Below, piece after piece: positions 37,184 to 47,290 of a DNA stretch of 64,000 nt (the stretch's first letter is position 1; every line of letters begins with the position of its first letter). The DNA comes from Pseudomonas frederiksbergensis (GTDB taxonomy: Bacteria > Pseudomonadota > Gammaproteobacteria > Pseudomonadales > Pseudomonadaceae). The translations under genes and the position numbers were made by a program. The stretch lies in the NCBI RefSeq assembly GCF_017114915.1, contig NZ_JAAUOE010000019.1:35776-99775 (forward strand), in the 5' to 3' direction. Below the pieces are notes generated by a model that saw only the letters and a list, made by a program, of their open reading frames with translations, was not told the origin of the DNA and ran no database searches.

Positions 37184-38794
37184 ATGAATCAGGACAATCT
37201 GATCGAAGTGCGCGACCTGGCCGTCGAATTTGTCGTCGGTGAACGCGTGCAGCGGGTGGTCGAGGGCGTCAGCTTCGACATCAAGCGCGGCGAAACCCTG
37301 GCGCTGGTGGGCGAAAGCGGCTCCGGCAAATCGGTGACCGCCCACTCGATCCTGCGGCTGCTGCCCTACCCGCTGGCCCGGCACCCGTCCGGCACCATCA
37401 CTTATTCCGACCGGAATCTGCTGGACCTGAAAGAGAAAACCATCCGCCACATCCGCGGCAACCGGATCGCGATGATCTTTCAAGAGCCGATGACCTCGCT
37501 CAATCCGCTGCATTCGATCGAGAAACAGATCAACGAGGTGCTGGGCATCCACAAAGGCCTGACCGGCAACGTCGCGACCAAACGCACGCTGGAGCTGCTG
37601 GAAATGGTCGGCATCCCTGAACCGCAGAAGCGTCTCAAGGCCCTGCCCCACGAATTGTCCGGTGGCCAGCGCCAGCGGGTGATGATCGCCATGGCCCTGG
37701 CCAACGAGCCGGAATTGCTGATTGCCGATGAGCCGACCACCGCGCTGGACGTGACCGTGCAGCTGAAAATCCTCGAATTGCTCAAGGCGTTGCAGGCCCG
37801 CCTGGGCATGGCGTTGTTACTGATCAGTCACGATTTGAACCTTGTGCGAAGAATTGCGCATCGCGTATGTGTCATGCAGCGTGGTTGCATCGTCGAACAG
37901 GCATCGTGCGAAGAATTGTTCCGCGCGCCGCAGCATCCGTACACCCGGGAACTGCTGGCAGCGGAGCCCAGCGGCAAGCCGGCAACCAATGTCATTGGCC
38001 CGCCGCTGTTGCAAGTCGAGGACCTGAAAGTCTGGTTCCCGATCAAAAAAGGCTTTCTGAAAAAGACCGTTGACCACATCAAAGCGGTGGACGGGATCAA
38101 TTTCAGCCTGCCCCAGGGCCAGACCCTGGGGATTGTGGGGGAAAGCGGTTCCGGCAAGTCGACGCTCGGCCTGGCGATTTTGCGGCTGATCGGTAGCAAA
38201 GGCGCCATCCGTTTTGAAGGCAAGCAGCTAGACTGCCTGACGCAACAAGAGGTTCGACCGCTGCGGCGGGAAATGCAGGTGGTGTTCCAAGACCCTTTTG
38301 GCAGCCTGAGCCCACGGATGTGCGTGAGCCAGATCGTCGGCGAAGGCCTGCGGATCCACAAGATGGGCACCGAGGCCGAGCAGGAACAAGCGATTATTGC
38401 GGCACTCAAGGAGGTAGGTCTGGATCCGGAAACCCGGCACCGCTACCCCCATGAATTTTCCGGTGGGCAGCGGCAGAGGATCGCCATTGCCCGTGCTTTA
38501 GTGCTAAAACCGGCGTTGATTCTGCTGGACGAGCCGACCTCGGCCCTCGACCGCACCGTGCAACGCCAAGTGGTGGAGCTGCTACGTTCACTGCAAACCA
38601 AGTACAACCTGACGTATCTGTTTATCAGCCATGACCTGGCTGTCGTCAAAGCGCTGAGCCACCAGCTGATGGTGGTCAAGCATGGCCAAGTGGTCGAACA
38701 GGGAGACGCGCAAAGTATCTTTGCCGCCCCCCAACATCCGTATACACAGCAGTTGCTGGAAGCCGCTTTTCTGGCACCAGCCACTGCGCAATAA
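37184..38794 (+). CDS. nppD: Peptide ABC transporter ATPase, two fused domains, NppD/YejF-like
   Basis: 536 residues containing two complete nucleotide-binding domains. Domain 1: Walker A GESGSGKS (43-50), signature LSGGQRQRV, Walker [13 protein letters not shown]. Domain 2: Walker [10 protein letters not shown], signature FSGGQRQRI, Walker [13 protein letters not shown]. The first domain carries the oligopeptide-type C-terminal extension. It powers the importer. In E. coli the YejABEF counterpart takes up microcin C; in P. aeruginosa NppA1A2BCD takes up peptidyl nucleoside antibiotics. Confidence 0.95.
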   Translation: MNQDNLIEVRDLAVEFVVGERVQRVVEGVSFDIKRGETLALVGESGSGKSVTAHSILRLLPYPLARHPSGTITYSDRNLLDLKEKTIRHIRGNRIAMIFQEPMTSLNPLHSIEKQINEVLGIHKGLTGNVATKRTLELLEMVGIPEPQKRLKALPHELSGGQRQRVMIAMALANEPELLIADEPTTALDVTVQLKILELLKALQARLGMALLLISHDLNLVRRIAHRVCVMQRGCIVEQASCEELFRAPQHPYTRELLAAEPSGKPATNVIGPPLLQVEDLKVWFPIKKGFLKKTVDHIKAVDGINFSLPQGQTLGIVGESGSGKSTLGLAILRLIGSKGAIRFEGKQLDCLTQQEVRPLRREMQVVFQDPFGSLSPRMCVSQIVGEGLRIHKMGTEAEQEQAIIAALKEVGLDPETRHRYPHEFSGGQRQRIAIARALVLKPALILLDEPTSALDRTVQRQVVELLRSLQTKYNLTYLFISHDLAVVKALSHQLMVVKHGQVVEQGDAQSIFAAPQHPYTQQLLEAAFLAPATAQ

Positions 38795-38816
38795 ACCTGA
38801 AAGAGAGGAGCAACAC

Positions 38817-39611
38817 ATGGGTTTTCTCGCCGGTAAGCGCGTACTGATCGTCGGTGTCGCCAGCAAGCTGTCCATCGCATCCGGCATCGCTGCCGCCATG
38901 CATCGCGAGGGCGCTGAGCTTGCCTTCACTTATCAGAACGACAAACTCAAGGGTCGTGTCGAAGAGTTCGCACAAGGCTGGGGTTCGAGCCCTGAGCTGT
39001 GCTTCCCGTGCGACGTGGCCAGCGATGAAGAAATCGCCAAGGTCTTCGAAGAGCTGAGCAAGAAGTGGGACGGCCTGGACTGCATCGTGCACTCCGTCGG
39101 CTTTGCCCCGGGCGACCAACTGGACGGCGACTTCACCGAAGCCACCACCCGTGAAGGTTTCCGCATCGCTCACGACATCAGCGCCTACAGCTTCGTGGCC
39201 CTGGCCAAGGCCGGTCGCGAAATGATGAAAGGCCGCAATGGCAGCCTGCTGACCCTGTCGTACCTGGGCGCCGAGCGCACCATGCCGAACTACAACGTAA
39301 TGGGCATGGCCAAGGCTTCCCTGGAAGCTGGCGTACGTTACCTGGCCGGCTCCCTGGGCCCGGACGGCACCCGCGTCAACTGCGTATCGGCAGGCCCGAT
39401 CCGCACCCTCGCCGCTTCCGGCATCAAGAACTTCCGCAAAATGCTGGCCGCCAACGAAGCGCAAACCCCGCTGCGTCGTAACGTCACCATCGAAGAAGTC
39501 GGCAACGCCGGCGCCTTCCTGTGCTCGGACCTGGCGTCCGGCATCAGCGGCGAAATCATGTACGTGGACGGCGGCTTCAACACCACCGCCATGGGCAACA
39601 TCGAAGAGTGA
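38817..39611 (+). CDS. fabI: Enoyl-ACP reductase (NADH)
   Basis: 264 residues from the ATG at 38817 with GAGAGGAGC upstream. FabI-type SDR: NAD-binding [20 protein letters not shown], catalytic Tyr149 and Tyr159 with Lys166 in [14 protein letters not shown], and [17 protein letters not shown]. It performs the last reduction of each fatty-acid elongation round and is the triclosan target. It starts 22 bases after the ATPase gene, so it may be partly co-transcribed with the importer; a strong terminator follows. Confidence 0.97.
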   Translation: MGFLAGKRVLIVGVASKLSIASGIAAAMHREGAELAFTYQNDKLKGRVEEFAQGWGSSPELCFPCDVASDEEIAKVFEELSKKWDGLDCIVHSVGFAPGDQLDGDFTEATTREGFRIAHDISAYSFVALAKAGREMMKGRNGSLLTLSYLGAERTMPNYNVMGMAKASLEAGVRYLAGSLGPDGTRVNCVSAGPIRTLAASGIKNFRKMLAANEAQTPLRRNVTIEEVGNAGAFLCSDLASGISGEIMYVDGGFNTTAMGNIEE

Positions 39612-39627
39612 TCTTCGGTTAGCCGTT

Positions 39628-39655
39628 AAAAACCCGCCTCTTCAGGCGGGTTTTT
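39628..39655 (+). terminator. Rho-independent terminator after fabI
   Basis: AAAAACCCGCC and GGCGGGTTTTT form an 11-bp stem with a 6-base loop, followed by more T residues. The A-tract in front means it can also serve the convergent gene at 39685. Confidence 0.95.
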
Positions 39656-39684
39656 TTGCAGCCTCAATATTTATTCCATTGCCA

Positions 39685-40917
39685 TCAACTCAGGATCCCA
39701 ATAACCGTAGGCTCTTTTTTGGTCGTGTATGAACCACAATCAGCGGCAAGGATAATACGCCCACTGTTTCCCTGAACAATTCCGTCACTCGCATCGCCGG
39801 GCCCGAGCTTGATACTACCTGCACCGCCAAAGTCGAGGTCAAGCTCGCCGCGATTGTGAACACGCATCACGTGAATCCAGATATCACCGTCAAACCGGTA
39901 CACCAACGCAACGATCCTCTGCTTAGAATGCATAACAGTCACGGGAAATAGGCGGCCCTCTCCAACATCAATCGGCAGTGGAGCTCCATCGTTAAATGTC
40001 GGGTCCGGTTTGCCATCAGGCATCAGCTTGAACATCGAGAAAGTCGAAACTGCTGCACCATCCCTTTTCTCGGTGCCTAGCAAGATGATTTTATCGTCGT
40101 CTACAGTCATCTTGGCACTGGAGCTATAGTTCTTCGCCTCCCAATATCCCCCGTCGGCGAATGTTTGGTCCAGCTTGCCATTGGACTCAAGGCACGCTAC
40201 AGATATTCTCGCGTTAGAGGTGTCGTCTTTGACTCTGTCAAGCGTTGCACTGACTACGATCTTAGCGTCTGGCAAAGCCCCAATACCCTCGATCCGTGTG
40301 TCCTGACCCTTTATACGTATCTCAATCTGCCCGTCGATACCGAAGCCCCGATCGGACAAACCATTCACATCAAGACGATGCAGCCTTCCTGCCTCGTAAA
40401 TGGGCCTCCCGTCCACATCGTCTACCCTGTACCCCGACGAAACCAAGAGTTTGCCGTCGGCCTGGAGACATGCAACAGGTCGATGCGGATAAAACCGGAC
40501 GCTATCAGGATCGTACGGATAAGGAAAAATCTTAGTACCGTACTCCAAGTCCGGCCTGCCGTTGGGATGAAATCTCGAAACTGCAGTGCGCCAGAGGAAG
40601 TGTGTGCGGATCGAGCTTCCGACCAGCAAAAACTTGCCGTCGGCTTGACGGATCAACTGCTCGGGTCTCGCGTCTTCATCTTTCTCGAACTGGCATTTTA
40701 CGACCCCGTTGTCACCAAAGGTCAGATCCTTCGAACCGTCTGATAATACCCGATGCAATTGGGTTTCTTCATCGATCCATACTGCGAGGATCAGTCCTTC
40801 ACCATCGTCCGTAACCGCTCGTATTGAGCCCTCAGTAAGTTTGACCTCGCCATTCACGCCGAAGGAGAGATCAATGTCTCCGGCGCTTTGGGGATTTTGT
40901 TTGTTCGACTGGGTCAT
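39685..40917 (-). CDS. Delta-60 repeat protein, unknown function
   Basis: 410 residues; GAGGATTAAAAA stands before the ATG. It consists of propeller-like repeats, each with D-x-x-F-G-x-x-G (for example DIDLSFGVNGEV, SKDLTFGDNGVV, RGFGIDGQIEI, KLDQTFADGGYW, LDLDFGGAGSI) and a following QADGKxLLV strand, the pattern of uncharacterised delta-60 proteins. No signal peptide. Its base composition looks less G+C rich than the fabI side, and its neighbours do not continue the PA1818-PA1806 order, so acquisition is plausible. Related proteins in pseudomonads occur in strain-variable regions. Function unknown. Confidence 0.82.
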   Translation of the reverse strand: MTQSNKQNPQSAGDIDLSFGVNGEVKLTEGSIRAVTDDGEGLILAVWIDEETQLHRVLSDGSKDLTFGDNGVVKCQFEKDEDARPEQLIRQADGKFLLVGSSIRTHFLWRTAVSRFHPNGRPDLEYGTKIFPYPYDPDSVRFYPHRPVACLQADGKLLVSSGYRVDDVDGRPIYEAGRLHRLDVNGLSDRGFGIDGQIEIRIKGQDTRIEGIGALPDAKIVVSATLDRVKDDTSNARISVACLESNGKLDQTFADGGYWEAKNYSSSAKMTVDDDKIILLGTEKRDGAAVSTFSMFKLMPDGKPDPTFNDGAPLPIDVGEGRLFPVTVMHSKQRIVALVYRFDGDIWIHVMRVHNRGELDLDFGGAGSIKLGPGDASDGIVQGNSGRIILAADCGSYTTKKEPTVIGILS

Positions 40918-41103
40918 TTTTTAATCCTCTGGAAAGTCTATTGACTCCATCCAGGTTCAAAATGCCCATCAAACCTGACTGCGCGGAGATGCCGTTGGCA
41001 GCCCACTGTCGCGATTATCCAAATAGGTGGCAACTATCAGAACTGATAGTTGACTTTCCTTAAGAGCCAATTGACTGGCCAGGCATAGGTTTTTGTACAG
41101 CGA

Positions 41104-41189
41104 TGTGTGCGCGCTTGCTCGCGAAAGCGGTTGGCCAGTCAACATTTTCTATATGCCGGACTCCGCCTTCGCGAGCAAGCCCGCACACA
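41104..41189. repeat. REP doublet (inverted pair)
   Basis: TGTGTGCGCGCTTGCTCGCG near 41104 and its approximate complement CGCGAGCAAGCCCGCACACA ending at 41189 flank about 40 bases. The unit is the TTGCTCGCGAA variant rather than the TTGCCCGCGAA variant found elsewhere in the window. It lies just past the stop of the minus-strand LysR gene. Confidence 0.88.
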
Positions 41190-41193
41190 GGGA

Positions 41194-42060
41194 TCAGTCG
41201 TCGATTTGTGTCAGACACCGGGCAAACAACTGCTGGATCGGTTGTGTCCGCTGGCTATAACGCTGCAACAGCACGATCTCCCGGTAGAACGTCAGCTCAC
41301 CCAACGGGATGACCCGCACCTTCGCCCCATGCTCAAGCCATAATCCCGCCTCGGGCAATAGCGAAACACCCAGCCCGCATTCCACCATTTTGACGATGGC
41401 TTCCAGCTCATCCAGCTCCAGGGCCACTTGCACATCAATCTGCTGCTCGCGCAAAAAGCGAGTCACCAATCGCCCGCCGAACGAATTGCGGTCATAGCGT
41501 ACGTGGGGGTGGTTGGCGAGTAACTGCAGCGGGTCGTCGCCCTCAAGGTCTACCGGCACGATCAGTACAAACGGCTCCCGGCGGATGACTTGCACCGACA
41601 ATTCCTTGGGTAGTTCAAACGGTGGCTTGATCAGAATCGCCAGGTCCACTTCGCCGGTGTCCACCTGGCTCAACAGGTTCAGGGATACCCCCGGCACCAG
41701 TTTCGCCTCCAGCAACGGCGCCTGTTGCCTGAGTCGCAATAACGCCTGGGGCAACAACCCGGTCTGGGCGGTGGCCACCGCGCCGATCTTCAATTCGCCA
41801 CGAAACTCGCGGATGTCATCACTGACGGCCATGCGGCTGAAGGTCTCGAGCATTTCCTGAGCCATCGGCAACGCCCGCTGCCCCGCCGCATTGAGAATCG
41901 CCTGACGTCCGGTGCGATCGAACAGACGTATACCCAACGCCTGCTCCAGATTGCGGATCTGCGCGCTGACTGCCGACTGAGTCAGCCCGATGTGGATGCC
42001 TGCCGCAGCAAATGTGCCATGGCGTGTCACGGCAATGAAGGTTTTCAGTTCCCGCAGCAT
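41194..42060 (-). CDS. LysR-family transcriptional regulator
   Basis: 288 residues from the ATG at 42060 (GGGGG 5 bases upstream). The helix-turn-helix is MLRELKTFIAVTRHGTFAAA, LTQSAVSAQIRNLEQALG. The effector domain includes LKIGAVATAQTGLLPQALLR and VECGLGVSLLPEAGLW. It is divergent from the VOC gene, 113 bases apart, the arrangement in which LysR proteins usually control the neighbour. Confidence 0.92.
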   Translation of the reverse strand: MLRELKTFIAVTRHGTFAAAGIHIGLTQSAVSAQIRNLEQALGIRLFDRTGRQAILNAAGQRALPMAQEMLETFSRMAVSDDIREFRGELKIGAVATAQTGLLPQALLRLRQQAPLLEAKLVPGVSLNLLSQVDTGEVDLAILIKPPFELPKELSVQVIRREPFVLIVPVDLEGDDPLQLLANHPHVRYDRNSFGGRLVTRFLREQQIDVQVALELDELEAIVKMVECGLGVSLLPEAGLWLEHGAKVRVIPLGELTFYREIVLLQRYSQRTQPIQQLFARCLTQIDD

Positions 42061-42173
42061 ACGGCCCCCAATTGATCGAAATAATTTGAGCTCGCTGCAA
42101 AAACTATCGTCTTTCAATCGAAAAGCACAAGATTAAACTCAGTCTCAACTCCTACCCCGTCGAGGCACATCCG

Positions 42174-42599
42174 ATGCAACTGTCCCCTTTTCATTTGGCC
42201 ATCCCGGTTTACGATTTGGCCGCTGCCCGGCGCTTCTATGGCGAAGTGTTCGGCCTGCAAGAAGGTCGTTCCAGCGAGCACTGGGTCGACTTCAACTTTT
42301 TCGGCCATCAACTGGTGATTCATCTGGCGCCGAAAAACGCTTCTCAGGAAGCGGCCCATACCAACGCCGTGGATGGCCATGACGTACCGGTGCCGCATTT
42401 TGGTGTGGTATTGGGGATGGAGGAATGGGAAGCGCTGGCCGAGCGTTTGAAAGACCTTGGTACACACTTCGTGATCGAGCCGGGTATCCGGTTTCTGGGA
42501 TTGGTGGGCGAACAAGCCACGATGTTTCTCTTCGATCCCTGTGGCAATGCCCTGGAGTTCAAGGCATTCAAAAATATCGATCAGTTGTTCGCCAAATGA
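42174..42599 (+). CDS. VOC-superfamily protein (glyoxalase/dioxygenase fold)
   Basis: 141 residues with two beta-alpha-beta-beta-beta modules: [20 protein letters not shown] at the N-terminus and [19 protein letters not shown] at the C-terminus with the conserved Glu. A metal-dependent lyase, dioxygenase or resistance protein is possible. Probably under the divergent LysR regulator. Substrate unknown. Confidence 0.88.
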   Translation: MQLSPFHLAIPVYDLAAARRFYGEVFGLQEGRSSEHWVDFNFFGHQLVIHLAPKNASQEAAHTNAVDGHDVPVPHFGVVLGMEEWEALAERLKDLGTHFVIEPGIRFLGLVGEQATMFLFDPCGNALEFKAFKNIDQLFAK

Positions 42600-42614
42600 T
42601 CCGCCCGGCGCCCT

Positions 42615-43223
42615 TCAAGAATGACGAGCGTCGAACTGTCGGGCGCGCAACGCCTTATCAACCAGCGCCAGCAGGTCTTGCGCCGTTTGGGGTAGCTGAG
42701 CATCAAACTCGATCTGCCCGACACTGAAACGAATGTCATACCCACGATGCACCGTGGCATTGCGCTCATCGAGTATTTCTTCGAGGCGCGCCCTGATCGC
42801 GGCGATTTCCACTGGGGCGGCGCCCGTCAACAAGGCAACAAATTCATCGCTGCCCAGCCGGCCGATCACGTCGCTTTCACGAAAGGCTATACGCAGCACA
42901 TCGGCGAAGGTTTTCAGGGCATTGTCGCCCTCGGCACGCCCATACAGCTGGTTGATGCGCTTGAAGTGATCGAGATCGAAAAACAGTAGCGTCGCGGGTT
43001 TGCCCATCTGCCGACAGGCCTCCAGCCCCAACCGCGCCAGAGCCTCGAAACCATGACGATTGGACAGCAGCGTCAACTCATCCATGCTCGCCATCTGCAC
43101 GCCCATCAGTTCTTGCTCGGCCTTGCGCGACAAGTCGCGCAGTGCATCGCGATCCTGCGCTGCGCTGTCGAGAACGTTCGGCGCGCCAGCGCCGGGTTTG
43201 ACCGGTTTGCCTGGGGTTAGCAT
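42615..43223 (-). CDS. Stand-alone GGDEF-type diguanylate cyclase, GSDEF variant
   Basis: 202 residues from the ATG at 43223 with AAAGGAG upstream. A short N-terminal helical part (residues about 1-50) precedes a GGDEF domain: DELTLLSNRHGFEAL, FFDLDHFKRINQLYG and, in place of GGDEF, RLGSDEF. The inhibitory I-site RxxD is present as RESD exactly five residues before it, as in product-regulated cyclases. A Ser at the second position of the motif is less common, so activity is not certain. No sensor or membrane segment is attached. Confidence 0.87.
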   Translation of the reverse strand: MLTPGKPVKPGAGAPNVLDSAAQDRDALRDLSRKAEQELMGVQMASMDELTLLSNRHGFEALARLGLEACRQMGKPATLLFFDLDHFKRINQLYGRAEGDNALKTFADVLRIAFRESDVIGRLGSDEFVALLTGAAPVEIAAIRARLEEILDERNATVHRGYDIRFSVGQIEFDAQLPQTAQDLLALVDKALRARQFDARHS

Positions 43224-43297
43224 CACTCACTCCTTTGATGGGTATGAACATTAGAGTCGTTCACACCCGGTATGACTCCCTGTAAACACGCCGCTGG

Positions 43298-43876
43298 TCA
43301 GCTACCCGCCACCGGACACGGCCCTCCAGCGTCCGCCCAGAGTTTGAACCGGGTGACGAAAATATGATGGGGGACCGGCACCGGCACCCGTCCCTCACCC
43401 GGACGCCAGCCCCAGAGCACCAGTTTGTCTTCGCTGACATGTTTGATCAGTGCCGCAAAATCACGATCGCCATTACTGGAGCGGTCCTTGATCGTCGCGC
43501 ACAACCGGTCGGGTGGCAGGCCAATCCAGGCCATTTTGTGCGCGGCCGGCGGCAGGCTCCAATGTGGCGCCCCGGGCGGTGCGTGAGGCCCATAACTGGC
43601 GGGCGGATTGCTTTCGGCATGGCAACTGGCACACGGCAAACCAGCCGCCCCTTTGCCATCCATCCCGCGAACCACACTCATCGCGTGAGGATTGCCGGCG
43701 TCGAACTGTAAAGGCGAATCGCCGGGGATATGGCAGTTCTGACAACGGGGGCTCTGGAACACCTTCTGCACCGTCTCGAATGCCTTCACCGCTTCCTTAT
43801 CATCAGCGAACAGGTCCGAGGCGTAACCACTCAGCCCGATCAACACCACCGCGCCCAATAACAGATGTCGTCTCAT
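43298..43876 (-). CDS. Diheme c-type cytochrome for the molybdenum hydroxylase
   Basis: 192 residues with a signal peptide (MRRHLLLGAVVLIGLSGYAS). Two CxxCH heme sites: Cys45-Cys48-His49 and Cys82-Cys85-His86. The reading frame begins 2 bases after the stop of the large subunit gene. It probably takes electrons from the oxidoreductase in the periplasm and passes them to the respiratory chain. The sequence between the heme sites (FDAGNPHAMSVVRG) resembles Isoquinoline-oxidoreductase-associated cytochromes. Confidence 0.85.
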   Translation of the reverse strand: MRRHLLLGAVVLIGLSGYASDLFADDKEAVKAFETVQKVFQSPRCQNCHIPGDSPLQFDAGNPHAMSVVRGMDGKGAAGLPCASCHAESNPPASYGPHAPPGAPHWSLPPAAHKMAWIGLPPDRLCATIKDRSSNGDRDFAALIKHVSEDKLVLWGWRPGEGRVPVPVPHHIFVTRFKLWADAGGPCPVAGS

Positions 43877-43877
43877 C

Positions 43878-46046
43878 TCACACCCCCGACAGTTGCAGCG
43901 GCAGTTCCCGCAGACGCTGCCCGGTCAGCGCAAACACCGCATTCGCCACGGCTGGCGCCACGGGCGGCACACCAACCTCGCCGATGCCGCCGGGTTTGTC
44001 GCTGCTAGGGACGATGTGCACCTCGACCACGGGCATCTCGTTCAAGCGTAGTACCTGATAGTCGTGATAATTGGACTGCTGCACCTGGCCGTCCTTGAAC
44101 GTCAGTTTGCTGTGCAAGGTAAATCCCAGACCGAAGGTGATGCCTGATTCCATCTGCGCGGCGATGCCCTGCGGATTCACCGCAATGCCGCAATCCACCG
44201 CACACACCACCCGGTGCACATGAATCGCCAGGTTGTCCTGGGACACCTCGGCCACCTGGGCGACGTAACTGCCGAAGGACTCATGCACCGCCACACCCAA
44301 CGCGTGGCCATCCGGCAATGGCGCCTTCCAGTTGGCTTTTTCCACCGCCAGATTCAACACCCCCAGATGCCGCGGATGCGCCTTGAGCAAGGCCCGTCGG
44401 TATTCCACCGGATCCTTGCCCGCCGCGTCGGCCAGTTCATCGATCAACGACTCCATGACGAATGCCGTATGGGTATGCCCCACCGACCGCAGCCACAGCA
44501 CGCTGATGCCGGTTTGCGGGGAATGCAGGTCGACCAGGTGATTGGCCAGCCCCTCAAGGTAAGGACTGTCGGCCACACCTTCGACAGAGGTTTTGTCGAC
44601 GCCGTCCTTGACCATGGTCGCCTCGAACGATGTGCCGGCCATGATCGACTGCCCGACCAGCACATGCTTCCAGGCGATCGGCATGCCGTCGGCGTCCAGC
44701 CCGATGCGCGCCTGATGCAGAAACGCCGAGCGATAGTAACCGCCGCGAATGTCATCCTCTCGGGACCAGACGGTTTTCACCGGCACGCCCGCCGCTTTGG
44801 CGACGTACACCGCCTCGCTGACAAAATCCGAGGTCGGGTTGGCCCGACGCCCGAAACCGCCACCGAGAAATTGGGTGTGGATCTCGACCTGTTCGGGTTT
44901 GAGCCCGGTGATTTTCCCGGCGATCATCTGATCCAGGGTCTGAAACTGCGTGCCGGTCCAGATTTCGCATTTGTCCTTGGTGATTTTCACCGTGCAATTG
45001 AGCGGTTCCATCGGTGCATGGGCCAGGTACGGCACGCTGTATTCGGCCTCGATAGTCTTCGCAGCTCTGCCTAACATCACCGTCGCATCCCCGGCCTGGC
45101 TGGCCGAGGTGCCGGGGGTCGCGGCGAGTTTACGAAAGCTCTCCAGCAGTTGCTGGCTGTCGAGCCCGGCGTTCGGCCCCAGGTCCCATTCGACTTTCAA
45201 TGCATCACGGCCCAGCTTTGCCGCCCAGTAATGATCGGCAATCACCGCCACCCCCGTGGGCACTTGCACCACTTTGTGCACCCCCGGTATCGCCAGTGCC
45301 TCAGCGCCTTCGAAGGATTTGACGCTACCACCGAACACCGGTGGCCGAGCGACCATCGCCGTCATGAGGCCGTCGAATTGCACGTCCATGCCGAATTTGG
45401 CCCGACCGGTGATTTTCTCCGGGGTGTCGAGGCGTTTGGTGGGTTTGCCGATGACCTTCCAGTCCTTGGCCTCCTTAAACTTGATCGACGCCGGATCCGG
45501 CACCGGCAACTTGCCGGCGTCATCCGCGAGTTCGCCGTAAGTGGCGCGTTTATCGCCGGCGATGACCACGCCCGATTCGGTGCGAATCTGCGAAGGCGCC
45601 ACGTCGAATCGCTTGGCCGCCGCCTCGATCAGCATCAAGCGTGCCGTCGCCCCGGCCTGACGATAGCGATCGAACTCCATCCAGGTCGAGGTCGAACCGC
45701 CGGTGATTTGCATCCCGCCAAACCCCGGCAGGCCATACTCGGCGGCCGAGGCCGGCGCGTGTTCGACACGGATTTTCGACCAGTCGGCGTCCAGCTCTTC
45801 GGCGATCAGCATGGTCAGGCCGGTCCAGATGCCCTGGCCCATTTCTGAATGACCGAGCAGCACGGTGACGCTGTTGTCGTTGCCGATGCGTAAAAAGGCA
45901 TTGGGCGCGAAAACGTCTCCTTGATTCTCGGCGCCGAGGGCAAAGCGATGGCCGCCGGGGATGACAAACCCCACCACCAGACCGCCGCCCAACACGGCAC
46001 TGCCCTTGAGAAAACCGCGACGTGAGACAGCGTTGATGCTGTTCAT
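43878..46046 (-). CDS. Molybdopterin-binding subunit of an IorB-like aldehyde/N-heterocycle oxidoreductase
   Basis: 722 residues with a Tat signal, SRRGFLKGSAVLGGGLVVGF. Xanthine dehydrogenase family, isoquinoline 1-oxidoreductase beta type: LGHSEMGQGIWTGLTMLIAE, QFLGGGFGRRANPTSDFVSE, and VNPQGIAAQMESGITFGLG with GGIGEVGVPPVAPAVANAVF at the C-terminus where molybdopterin is bound. Ribosome site AGGGAG lies before the ATG. The exported folded enzyme hydroxylates aldehydes or N-heterocycles. It is 25 bases after the iron-sulfur subunit gene. Confidence 0.92.
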   Translation of the reverse strand: MNSINAVSRRGFLKGSAVLGGGLVVGFVIPGGHRFALGAENQGDVFAPNAFLRIGNDNSVTVLLGHSEMGQGIWTGLTMLIAEELDADWSKIRVEHAPASAAEYGLPGFGGMQITGGSTSTWMEFDRYRQAGATARLMLIEAAAKRFDVAPSQIRTESGVVIAGDKRATYGELADDAGKLPVPDPASIKFKEAKDWKVIGKPTKRLDTPEKITGRAKFGMDVQFDGLMTAMVARPPVFGGSVKSFEGAEALAIPGVHKVVQVPTGVAVIADHYWAAKLGRDALKVEWDLGPNAGLDSQQLLESFRKLAATPGTSASQAGDATVMLGRAAKTIEAEYSVPYLAHAPMEPLNCTVKITKDKCEIWTGTQFQTLDQMIAGKITGLKPEQVEIHTQFLGGGFGRRANPTSDFVSEAVYVAKAAGVPVKTVWSREDDIRGGYYRSAFLHQARIGLDADGMPIAWKHVLVGQSIMAGTSFEATMVKDGVDKTSVEGVADSPYLEGLANHLVDLHSPQTGISVLWLRSVGHTHTAFVMESLIDELADAAGKDPVEYRRALLKAHPRHLGVLNLAVEKANWKAPLPDGHALGVAVHESFGSYVAQVAEVSQDNLAIHVHRVVCAVDCGIAVNPQGIAAQMESGITFGLGFTLHSKLTFKDGQVQQSNYHDYQVLRLNEMPVVEVHIVPSSDKPGGIGEVGVPPVAPAVANAVFALTGQRLRELPLQLSGV

Positions 46047-46071
46047 GGCTCAGACTCCCTTCAACGTGGCT

Positions 46072-46533
46072 TCAACCTCGACCGATCTCGGCGGCGCGTT
46101 TGACCGCGGCGCGGATTCTTGGGTAGGTGCCGCAGCGGCAAATGTTGCCGGACAACCCCTGGTCGATGTCGCTGTCGGTGGGTTTGGGGATCTTCGCCAG
46201 CAAGGCGGCGGCCGACATGATCTGCCCGGACTGGCAATAACCGCACTGCACCACGTCGAGCTCGGCCCAGGCCTGTTGCACCGGGTGCGAACCGTCGCGG
46301 GACAGGCCTTCGATGGTGAGAATTTTCTGCCCGTGGGCCACCGCCGTGGCGGGCGTGATGCAGGAGCGCAGCGGCGCGCCGTCGACATGGACGGTGCAAG
46401 CGCCACACTGGGCCATGCCGCACCCGAATTTGGTGCCCGTCAGGTGCGCGACATCGCGCAGCACCCAGAGCAACGGCATGTCCGCGGGGACATCCAGTTC
46501 CTGGTCCTTGCCATTGATGTTCAGGGTCAGCAT
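46072..46533 (-). CDS. [2Fe-2S] subunit of the IorAB-type oxidoreductase
   Basis: 153 residues with GAGGAAA before the ATG. The plant-type ferredoxin cluster is [21 protein letters not shown] (Cys residues about 38, 43, 46, 58) and the second cluster is in [10 protein letters not shown] and [11 protein letters not shown]. It relays electrons from molybdopterin to the cytochrome. First gene of the three-gene operon. Confidence 0.93.
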   Translation of the reverse strand: MLTLNINGKDQELDVPADMPLLWVLRDVAHLTGTKFGCGMAQCGACTVHVDGAPLRSCITPATAVAHGQKILTIEGLSRDGSHPVQQAWAELDVVQCGYCQSGQIMSAAALLAKIPKPTDSDIDQGLSGNICRCGTYPRIRAAVKRAAEIGRG

Positions 46534-46752
46534 GCGGGTTTCCTCAGACTCACAGTGCTCTGAAGGGGCGCCGCTGTGGCAGCGAAATGCCTACGCGCGC
46601 CCTGGGTTATCCCTACAGCTAAGCGCAATTTGACCCACAAGCCATGTTCATCGACCACCGGTCGCCAACTTGTCGATCTACGGCACCACCCGTCGCCTTC
46701 AGTCTGACTACGCTGATAATCCAGCGTGTCTAACCTGCCGAGGACAACCGCC

Positions 46753-47256
<504 letters not shown>

Positions 47257-47290
47257 TACACTCAAGCCCTGGCCTGCCGAGGACACCGAG

